Below, in pieces: positions 8,244-14,450 of a DNA stretch of 64,000 bases; the first letter of the stretch is position 1; each line of letters starts with the position of its first letter. Location of the stretch: the NCBI RefSeq assembly GCF_026248825.1, contig NZ_CP110973.1, positions 5,725,501-5,789,500 on the forward strand, given 5' to 3'. Source of the stretch: Larkinella insperata (GTDB taxonomy: Bacteria; Bacteroidota; Bacteroidia; Cytophagales; Spirosomataceae). The notes under the pieces are model-generated. The model ran no database searches, was not told where the DNA came from, and worked only from the letters and a program-made list of their open reading frames with translations. The position numbers and the translations under genes were made by a program.

Positions 8244-8573
8244 ATGACACAGAATCTGAATACTAAAAACAAGTCATCCAAAACGCCCTTTTTCGCTTCG
8301 CTGCTGTCCTTCATCGACCGGCACGACGGGGTGTTTGAATCGCTGAGCCGGCAGGCAACGCCTTTTGGCGGCAACTGGCTACCGGAAAACCGCCGGGCAC
8401 TCAATGCCCAGGCGACGCAGGAACAACTGACTACACTGCAACAGCAGGTTGACGGACTAACCAAGGAAATTACCCGGCTGAGAGCCCAGAACAACGCGCT
8501 TGCTGCGCAATCCGAAAATCGCAAAACCGAGATTGGCATCAACCGCTTCCGGGCGTTGCGGGCAAATTCTTAA
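8244..8573 (+). CDS. Small coiled-coil protein, unknown family
   Basis: 109 residues, not recognised. The N-terminal third is polar and basic, followed by FFASLLSFIDRHDGVFESLS and a Gly/Pro/Trp turn (TPFGGNWLPENRR, about residues 40-52). Residues 56-93 show a heptad pattern rich in Leu, Gln and Ala (EQLTTLQQQVDGLTKEITRL), so a coiled coil is likely. There is no signal peptide or membrane segment, so it should be cytoplasmic. It is first in the transcript behind the LacI-type operator and a structured leader, and the next small gene follows after 41 bases. Codon use looks like that of its neighbours. Confidence 0.8.
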   Translation: MTQNLNTKNKSSKTPFFASLLSFIDRHDGVFESLSRQATPFGGNWLPENRRALNAQATQEQLTTLQQQVDGLTKEITRLRAQNNALAAQSENRKTEIGINRFRALRANS

Positions 8574-8614
8574 CGATTTATCTGGCGTATCAACCACTCT
8601 AAAAGCATCAAATT

Positions 8615-8926
8615 ATGAACCGTTTTTCAGTTTTATATCAATTCAAAGGTCAGTATCACCACATCGGGCGGGACACCCAGGCCGAAGCCCGCACCACCTT
8701 GCAGATCCTGGCCAACGACGCGCGCCGGACGCCCATCGGTATTTTTGACTCCAAAACCGAATTATTCGAGTGGACGCCCAGCTACCAGCAGCACATGGAC
8801 CAGGCTTCGATCAGCGAACAGGGCAGTCAGGGGAACGAAATCATCTCGATTGCCCAGGCCCTGCGCCGTCGTGACGCCAGCTGGCACCCAGCCGACCGTT
8901 TTCGGCGCCCCAGCTTTTTTGCCTGA
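8615..8926 (+). CDS. Small soluble protein, unknown family
   Basis: 103 residues from the ATG at 8615, not recognised. It starts with a probable beta hairpin (FSVLYQFKGQYHHIGRDTQ), then an Ala-rich helix (AEARTTLQILANDARR), then GIFDSKTELFEW, a Gln/Ser-rich linker (about 68-80) and a basic end (RRRDASWHPADRFRRPS). No export signal is seen. The 41-base spacing behind the coiled-coil gene suggests the two are co-transcribed and share LacI control. A short hairpin (9003-9009 with 9017-9023) lies downstream, before the DsbA gene, but has no T run. Confidence 0.75.
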   Translation: MNRFSVLYQFKGQYHHIGRDTQAEARTTLQILANDARRTPIGIFDSKTELFEWTPSYQQHMDQASISEQGSQGNEIISIAQALRRRDASWHPADRFRRPSFFA

Positions 8927-9065
8927 CAACCCGAAAGTCAGCCAACGGCCTGAACCAAATCAGAATTCAAATCCTTATGGAAGTACCAACACGAACGCGG
9001 CAAACGGACGACGTTTGTCCGTTGGTTGGGCTGAATCCCGATTTTTGGAAAAAGACCGTACAAAA

Positions 9066-9764
9066 ATGAAAGTTGAAATCTGGTCGGACGTGATGTGTCC
9101 GTTTTGCTACATCGGCAAGCGTAAATTCGAAGCTGCCTTGGAGCAGTTTCCCCACAAAGACGCCATCGAGGTCGTCTGGAAAAGCTTCCAGCTCAATCCG
9201 GCCATGGAAACGCAGCCGGACAAGAATATTTCTGAATACTTGGCTGAAACCAAAGGCTGGACCATTGGCTACGCCCGGCAGATGAACGACTATGTGACGA
9301 ACATGGCCGCGGAAGTGGGCCTGCACTACGACTTCGACAAAGCCGTGGTGGCCAATTCGTTCAACGCCCACCGGCTCGTGCAGCTGGCCAAAAAGCACGG
9401 TAAAGGCGACGCGATGGAAGAGCAGCTTTTTAAAGCCTATTTCACGGAAGGGCTCAACACCGCCGACCACCAAACGCTGCTGAAGCTGGGTACCGACATT
9501 GGCCTGGATGCCGACGACGTGCAGCAGGTGCTCGCCAGCGATCAGTACACCGCCGACGTGAAACGGGACATCAGCGAATCCCGCCAGATCGGGGTTACGG
9601 GCGTGCCGTTTTTTGTATTCAACCAGAAGTATGCCGTTTCCGGGGCGCAGGCACCCGAAACCTTCCTCGGTGCGCTGAACAAATCCTTCGGCGAATGGGA
9701 AGATGCCGCCGTACCCGTCACGAATGAGGGACCGGCCTGCACACCGGACGGCGATTGCGCGTAA
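9066..9764 (+). CDS. DsbA-family (FrnE-like) thiol oxidoreductase
   Basis: 232 residues from the ATG at 9066; the in-frame extension back to 8745 runs antisense-like through the previous gene and is discarded. The thioredoxin-fold active site is CPFC at residues 11-14, with an inserted helical domain (about 60-160) and the cis-Pro loop GVTGVPFFVFN near 175-185, the FrnE/2-hydroxychromene isomerase-like arrangement. There is no signal peptide, so it acts in the cytoplasm, probably as a disulfide oxidoreductase or isomerase in stress responses. The C-terminus holds an extra CTPDGDC pair. Confidence 0.92.
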   Translation: MKVEIWSDVMCPFCYIGKRKFEAALEQFPHKDAIEVVWKSFQLNPAMETQPDKNISEYLAETKGWTIGYARQMNDYVTNMAAEVGLHYDFDKAVVANSFNAHRLVQLAKKHGKGDAMEEQLFKAYFTEGLNTADHQTLLKLGTDIGLDADDVQQVLASDQYTADVKRDISESRQIGVTGVPFFVFNQKYAVSGAQAPETFLGALNKSFGEWEDAAVPVTNEGPACTPDGDCA

Positions 9765-9773
9765 TTTTGGACT

Positions 9774-9880
9774 GTAAAAGAAGAAAGAAGCGAGACTATT
9801 GACAAGAGAGAAAGATTGCTCACGAGCGTATCTAAGCACCTCTTTTCTATTGCCTCTTGTCCCTTGTCTCCCTTCTTTAC
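9774..9880. repeat. Imperfect inverted repeat between dsbA-like and MFS genes
   Basis: The left side (about 9774-9812) and the reverse complement of the right side (about 9847-9880) share, in order, GTAAA, GAAG, GAGAC, four unmatched bases and GACAAGAG. A 7-base segment is extra on the left. The purine-rich arms look like a small dispersed element rather than coding sequence. This argues against the long N-terminal extension of the following ORF. Confidence 0.5.
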
Positions 9881-9891
9881 TCTCGAAAAAC

Positions 9892-11055
9892 TTGAACGTT
9901 CGACTGACTACCTCCACCAAGTCACCCGGAAAAACCCGGCTGTCAGTGGCCGGATTTTTCTTTATTTCCGGCTTTGGCTTTGCCACCTGGGCTTCGCGCA
10001 TTCCGTCGCTGCAACACCAGTTACGGCTGAACGAGGCCGAATTGGGTGCGGTTTTGTTTGCCCTGCCGATGGGCCTCATCCTAACGCTCCCGCTGACCGG
10101 TGCGCTCATTGGCCGGTTCAGCAGCCGCATCATGATGCTGGTCGGGGCGGTGTTGCTGAACGTGATTCTGGTGGTACTGGGGCAGGTCCATCAAACCTGG
10201 CAACTGGCGGTGGTGTTGTTCTGCTTTGGGGCCGCCCGCAACCAGCTGAGCATTTCCGTCAATGCCCAGTCGATTGGCGTGCAGGCGCTGTACGAGCGGT
10301 CGATTCTCACTTCATTTCACGGCATCTGGAGCATCGCGGGCTTTGCGGGGGCGGCTCTGGGATCGGTAATGATTTCGGCCAACATTTTACCAGCCTGGCA
10401 TTTTGTCATCGTCAGCGTTGCCCTGACGGCCCTCGCCCTCGTCTTGTTTCCCAACTCCATTGCCGAACCTGCCACGCCATCAACGGCCCGCACCGGCTTC
10501 GTGCTGCCGGACCGGTCGCTGCTCAAATTCGGGATGATGTCGTTTACGTCGATGGCTTTTGAGGGCATTCTATACGACTGGAGCGGTATTTACTTTCAGA
10601 AAGTGGTCCACGCTCCCAAAGAACTCATTGCCGCCGGTTTTGTGGTTTTCATGGTCGCCATGACCCTCGGACGGTTTTCCGGCGACTGGCTGGTCAACCG
10701 GTTCAGCAAGAAAACGGTTCTGACTTTCAGCGGCCTTTTCATGACCACCGGCCTTTTGCTGGCGGTCGGGGTGCCGACGGTTTTCGGGGCCGGTTTGGGC
10801 TTTGTTCTGGTCGGCCTGGGTTCGTCCTGCGTCGTTCCGCTCGTGATGAGTCTGGCCAGTCAGTCAAAGTTGGCGGGCACGGGCTCGGTCATTGCCGCCG
10901 TTTCTACGATTGCCTATTTCGGTTTTCTGATTGTGCCGCCGGTGGTGGGCTTCATTGCCGAATCGTTCAACCTGCGGTGGTCGTTCGGCCTGATGTCGCT
11001 GCTGGGCGTGATGATGGTCTGGCTCGTCAGCCGCCTGCCCGACGAGCCAAACTAA
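9892..11055 (+). CDS. MFS transporter
   Basis: About 387 residues, with around 12 hydrophobic segments and MFS features: ATWASRIPSLQHQLRLNEAE after the first segment, then GLILTLPLTGALIGRFSSR with the basic loop of motif A. The subgroup resembles Bacteroidota fucose-permease-like or YbjJ-type exporters; substrate unknown. The start is uncertain: no ATG precedes the first membrane segment in frame. A TTG at 9892 gives a normal N-terminus, whereas the open frame back to a TTG at 9799 crosses an inverted repeat and encodes nothing family-like. It follows the DsbA gene on the same strand. Confidence 0.85.
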   Translation: MNVRLTTSTKSPGKTRLSVAGFFFISGFGFATWASRIPSLQHQLRLNEAELGAVLFALPMGLILTLPLTGALIGRFSSRIMMLVGAVLLNVILVVLGQVHQTWQLAVVLFCFGAARNQLSISVNAQSIGVQALYERSILTSFHGIWSIAGFAGAALGSVMISANILPAWHFVIVSVALTALALVLFPNSIAEPATPSTARTGFVLPDRSLLKFGMMSFTSMAFEGILYDWSGIYFQKVVHAPKELIAAGFVVFMVAMTLGRFSGDWLVNRFSKKTVLTFSGLFMTTGLLLAVGVPTVFGAGLGFVLVGLGSSCVVPLVMSLASQSKLAGTGSVIAAVSTIAYFGFLIVPPVVGFIAESFNLRWSFGLMSLLGVMMVWLVSRLPDEPN

Positions 11056-11068
11056 CTCCTTAAAACCG

Positions 11069-12064
11069 TTAGCGCAACGGCTGAGCCTTCACGCCTTCCA
11101 CGGTTATTTTCACCGGCTTGATCAAGCCTTTTTCGTCGAATTCCATCCGGTCGATGCAGGTTTCGCGGTGGTTGCCGTCGGTTTCTGTCAACGGACGGCG
11201 GTGGTACACAATGTACCACTGATCTTTGCCCGGCACCTGGATAACCGAATGGTGGCCCGCGCCCCTTGCTACGGTGGGGTCCTGCTGCAGAATTTTATCG
11301 ATGCGCTTAAACGGTCCAAACGGCGAGTCGGCCACGGCGTAGGCGACGGAGTAATTCGGGCCGGTCCAGCCCCCCTCCGACCACATGAAGTAATATTTGC
11401 CGTTGCGGATAAACATAATTGGCCCTTCAACGTAGCCCTCGGGCGTTATTTCCTTGAAGGTCGTTCCGTCCGGAAACGGCACAAAACCCGTAAAGTCATC
11501 CTTCAGTTTGGCGATGTTGCAGTGCCGCCAGCCGCCGTAGATCAGGTAATACTGGCCGTCTTTGTCCTTGAAAACATACTGGTCGATGGGCTGCGCACCG
11601 TTGATGATCTTGTCCACCAGCGGCTTGCCCAGGTAATCTTTGAACGGTCCGGCGGGGCTGTCGGCCACGCCGATGCCGATGCCGCCCACGTCTTTTTTAT
11701 CGTCCTGAATGTCATTAGCGCCGAAGAACAGGTAATACTTGCCCTCTTTCTCGACGATGGCCGGTGCCCACATGGCCCGCCAGGCCCACTTGATCGCCGT
11801 CGTGTCGATGATGCGCGGGTGTTTGGTCCAGTTCACCAGGTCGGGCGACGAAAAGGCGTCCATAAACACCTGTTGGTTGTAAGGAGCGGAATAGGTTGGG
11901 TAAATCCAGTATTTCTTGTCGAAAATCACGGCCTCAGGGTCGGCGTACCAGCCCGGAAAAACGGGGTTACCGGATAGGGTTTTCTGGCTCGATTTTTTAG
12001 TCGTTTGTGAAAAAGCCGTTAGCGTTGAACTCAGCAGCACTGCAATCAGAAGCGTTTTTTTCAT
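11069..12064 (-). CDS. Glycoside hydrolase family 43, exported
   Basis: 331 residues from the ATG at 12064, which begins at a signal peptide (MKKTLLIAVLLSSTLTAFSQ). Five-bladed beta-propeller glycosidase, likely an arabinanase or beta-xylosidase on plant polysaccharide. Catalytic-base context is WYADPEA with Asp 42. WAPAIVEKEGKYYLFF marks the second blade and EGPIMFIRNGKYYFMW the catalytic acid Glu. ARGAGHHSVIQVPG near the C-terminus is also typical of GH43. The 3' end converges on the MFS gene with 13 bases between. A second propeller glycosidase lies at 12996-13919. Confidence 0.93.
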   Translation of the reverse strand: MKKTLLIAVLLSSTLTAFSQTTKKSSQKTLSGNPVFPGWYADPEAVIFDKKYWIYPTYSAPYNQQVFMDAFSSPDLVNWTKHPRIIDTTAIKWAWRAMWAPAIVEKEGKYYLFFGANDIQDDKKDVGGIGIGVADSPAGPFKDYLGKPLVDKIINGAQPIDQYVFKDKDGQYYLIYGGWRHCNIAKLKDDFTGFVPFPDGTTFKEITPEGYVEGPIMFIRNGKYYFMWSEGGWTGPNYSVAYAVADSPFGPFKRIDKILQQDPTVARGAGHHSVIQVPGKDQWYIVYHRRPLTETDGNHRETCIDRMEFDEKGLIKPVKITVEGVKAQPLR

Positions 12065-12202
12065 GAAGGTCGTTTTTACTACGATTAACACCGCTAAGTT
12101 AGGCATTGATCCCTTATTTCACGCTTACGGGCACTTTCCACAAACTCGAAAATCAGAAGCCTCATCCAGCGCCCACCGATTTGTCTCTCTCCCGCAGGAA
12201 CC

Positions 12203-12850
12203 CTACTCAGGTAACGCGGATTGGTTTAGACTGACCGACAGGTTGTTGTAAGACAAGATGCCTATCCATTTGCCTTTCAGGGAATACCGCTGACCCGTAG
12301 TTTTGTTTACTATAATTCCGGTGAAGGAACAATTCAGGTGGTGCGCATCAATTTGCCGGTCAATAACAATTTTAGATTTAGGCGGAATTTTAATATCCAT
12401 TACCTCCTTTTTATACACCCCGTACGGTTTTTGCTGCTCGCCGGAACTGAGAGAAAACGGTTCGGAAAAATACCCGTAGGTGTCATCCGGATACCATCGT
12501 TCCGGTACGCGTACCTCTATTTTGTCCAGCTTTACGTCTTGGGGAAGCGTGCTCCGGTCCACCTCAAACCGGGAGGTTTTCACCAGTTCATCATACTGAC
12601 CCTCAAACGGCTGGGTCGTGAGCGTAGGCGTGGGATTCTGAAGACTAACGCCTTTCAACTGCACAATCACCGTATCCAACCGATCGCCAGCTTCCAGAAA
12701 ATACCGTACGTCTTTCAGCTCGTATTCGGCAGGAGGCACAACAACTTCGGGTTCAACTTTTGCTGGTTTGGAGCAGGAAAAAAAGATCGCTACGGACAGG
12801 CCCAGACCGAACAGATTGGCCAGACCAACTTTAGTGAACTGGTGCAGCAT
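12203..12850 (-). CDS. Hypothetical lipoprotein
   Basis: 215 residues from the ATG at 12850 (a GTG at 12874 is the alternative). A type II signal ends at the lipobox IFFSC, so it should be membrane-anchored. Thereafter the chain is beta-rich (DTVIVQLKGVSLQNPTPTLT, KIEVRVPERWYPDDTYGYF, IPPKSKIVIDRQIDAHHLNCSFTGIIVNKTTGQRYSLKGKW), like a small immunoglobulin-like or lipocalin-like sandwich. Family not recognised. It lies between two glycosidases on the same strand, which may mean a role with their substrate, but gaps of more than 100 bases separate them. Confidence 0.8.
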   Translation of the reverse strand: MLHQFTKVGLANLFGLGLSVAIFFSCSKPAKVEPEVVVPPAEYELKDVRYFLEAGDRLDTVIVQLKGVSLQNPTPTLTTQPFEGQYDELVKTSRFEVDRSTLPQDVKLDKIEVRVPERWYPDDTYGYFSEPFSLSSGEQQKPYGVYKKEVMDIKIPPKSKIVIDRQIDAHHLNCSFTGIIVNKTTGQRYSLKGKWIGILSYNNLSVSLNQSALPE

Positions 12851-12897
12851 TTTTCTCAAGTTTAAGAGCAACACAAGATCCTACGGCAACTGATAAT

Positions 12898-13053
12898 ATG
12901 AACATGAATATAACCCTTAAAGCCGACAAACTCCTTTTACTACTCTGCTTTACGTTAGGCCCGTTATGCTCTTCTTTTCCCAGCCCGGCCGAACCTCAGT
13001 GGGCCGGCTGCCCCGCCGGCAGAAACACCTTCACCTCCGGGTGCATGGTGTAG
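12898..13053 (+). pseudogene. Short ORF with signal-peptide-like start, possible gene remnant
   Basis: 51 codons beginning ATG at 12898: MNMNITLKADKLLLLLCFTL then Ser/Pro-rich residues. The first 30 residues look like a signal peptide, but the frame then runs antisense into the end of the glycosidase gene at 12996 and stops. It may be the stump of an exported protein truncated by rearrangement, or a chance frame. No promoter or homologue is recognised. Confidence 0.25.
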
Positions 13054-13919
13054 AGACGGTATTGGCCGCCGTCCGGCACCACAACTCCGCTCGACGTATT
13101 ATTGCCCAGGATGGGGTTGTTTTCGTACTTCTTCCAGTGAATCAGGTCGTTGGAAACCGCAATGTTGGTCGACCATTCCCGCCAGTCCTTGAATGCCGAT
13201 GCGTGGTAATACATATAATACCGCCCCTTGTGCCGGATGATCTGGTTGGTGGCAACGGCAAACTGGTCGTACGTTTCCGGACCGCATTTCAGCACGGGTT
13301 CATCCTGCACGTTTGTCCAGGTTTTGAGGTCTTTTGACGTTGCCAGCCAGACGGCGGCATCGTTCCGTTCGTAAAACAGGTACCAGGTTGCGCCTTCTTT
13401 CCAGATCGCCGGGGTGCCGTACGGTCCCTGGCTAAGCGGTTTGCCGTTGGTGTAGTGAATGACAATTGGCCCCTGCTCCTGCCAGTTGACGCGGTCGGTC
13501 GAGGTGAGCAGGTGGGCGATATCGTCTTTGCCTTCCGCAAACATGTAGTACGTTTTGCCGACCTTCAGCACCGATACATCCTCCACCCAGTGCGCTTTGT
13601 GAATCGGGTTGTGTTCGTACCGTTTCCAGGTTAAGCCGTCCGTTGAGGTGGCGTATCCGAGGTATTTGGTGTTGTCCTCGCCCTTCTGATACCCCGTATA
13701 CCACATAAACCACTCTTTCCCTTCCTTCAGAATATAGCCCCGCTCCCGAATGCGCTGGTCCCAGGTGGCGGCTCCGGTTCCCGCAAAAACCGGGTTGCCT
13801 GCGTACGGTTTGAACTGGGTGAGTTCCGCCGGAAACTCCGGATCAGAATCGTTTTTCCCGGAGCCTGTTCCGGCGAAAAAAAAGGGGATACTCAAGAGGG
13901 TTAGGAGGGCTTTTTTCAT
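12996..13919 (-). CDS. Exported five-bladed-propeller glycosidase-like protein (GH43/GH130 type)
   Basis: 307 residues with a signal peptide (MKKALLTLLSIPFFFAGTGSG). The chain is a run of propeller-blade motifs: GNPVFAGTGAATWDQRIRER, EWFMWYTGYQKG, LGYATSTDGLTWKRYEHNPI, EDVSVLKVGKTYYMFAEG, YGTPAIWKEGATWYLFYER, GRYYMYYHASA and DLIHWKKYENNPILG. Each pairs an aromatic strand with an SxDxxxW turn, as in GH32/43/68/130 enzymes. Acidic residues in blades 1-3 (D in TWDQR, E in VEDVS, E in FYERN) could be catalytic, but I cannot assign the family exactly. Probably periplasmic, acting on a plant or host glycan. Confidence 0.85.
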   Translation of the reverse strand: MKKALLTLLSIPFFFAGTGSGKNDSDPEFPAELTQFKPYAGNPVFAGTGAATWDQRIRERGYILKEGKEWFMWYTGYQKGEDNTKYLGYATSTDGLTWKRYEHNPIHKAHWVEDVSVLKVGKTYYMFAEGKDDIAHLLTSTDRVNWQEQGPIVIHYTNGKPLSQGPYGTPAIWKEGATWYLFYERNDAAVWLATSKDLKTWTNVQDEPVLKCGPETYDQFAVATNQIIRHKGRYYMYYHASAFKDWREWSTNIAVSNDLIHWKKYENNPILGNNTSSGVVVPDGGQYRLYTMHPEVKVFLPAGQPAH

Positions 13920-13967
13920 AAGGGTTTTTGTTCGGACTTTTATCGTTCTGAACCACCAGTCAGGGCG

Positions 13968-14189
13968 TTATTTTGCGATGGTTCGTAGGTACAGTTCTTC
14001 CACTTTCTGACGTGCCCAGGGCGTTTTTCGCAGGAACGTCAGGCTCGACTTGATGCTCGGATCGTAGGTAAAACAGCGGATAGGAATGCGTTGCCCGAGC
14101 TTTTCCCATCCGTATCGGTCCACCAGTTCCGTCAGGATGTTCTCCAGGGTTTTCCCGTGCAGCGGGTTATTGGGCTGGGGTGTGTTCAT
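13968..14189 (-). CDS. VF530-family (DUF2132) DNA-binding protein
   Basis: 73 residues, close to the usual family length. It shows the characteristic PLHGKTLENILTELVDRYGW at the start, then IRCFTYDPSIKSSLTFLRKTPWARQKVEELY. The solved family member (Vibrio fischeri VF530) is a small helical protein annotated as DNA-binding; its cellular role is not established. It is followed 48 bases later by the exported glycosidase gene on the same strand and is divergent from a small basic-protein gene. Confidence 0.9.
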   Translation of the reverse strand: MNTPQPNNPLHGKTLENILTELVDRYGWEKLGQRIPIRCFTYDPSIKSSLTFLRKTPWARQKVEELYLRTIAK

Positions 14190-14334
14190 GGCTATGGTCT
14201 TGATCGGGCATAAATAGAATAGGTCGCGTTGCGGGCGGGGCCGTTTCTGCCAAGACCCTACTTTTAATGCCAGGTTTTATTCTTTATCTCATTTATAAGC
14301 GGTAACTTACTTCCTAACCATAACCCGTATTATC

Positions 14335-14448
14335 ATGGCTCAGCAGAAAGCACCCACAAAAGGCAGCGCAAAAAAAGAGGCAGCGAAGACGCTGAAGGAG
14401 AAACGGGCCGATAAGCAGGCCAAACGCGACAGTAAAAAAGATTACTGA
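14335..14448 (+). CDS. Tiny Lys/Ala-rich basic protein
   Basis: 37 residues from ATG 14335 to TGA 14448. The composition is extreme: about 13 Lys/Arg and 8 Ala, no aromatic residue except the final Tyr (QQKAPTKGSAKKEAAKTLKE at residues 3-22). It should be a single exposed helix that may bind nucleic acid or be intrinsically disordered. Its stop lies 2 bases from the stop of the convergent radical SAM gene. The neat start, the biased composition and the intergenic location support a real gene, but no homologue is recalled with certainty. Confidence 0.6.
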   Translation: MAQQKAPTKGSAKKEAAKTLKEKRADKQAKRDSKKDY

Positions 14449-14450
14449 TT

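Noticed and set aside
9799..9891. N-terminal extension of the MFS protein
   Set aside because: It begins with TTG, overlaps an inverted repeat and has no family-like sequence; the downstream TTG gives a normal length.
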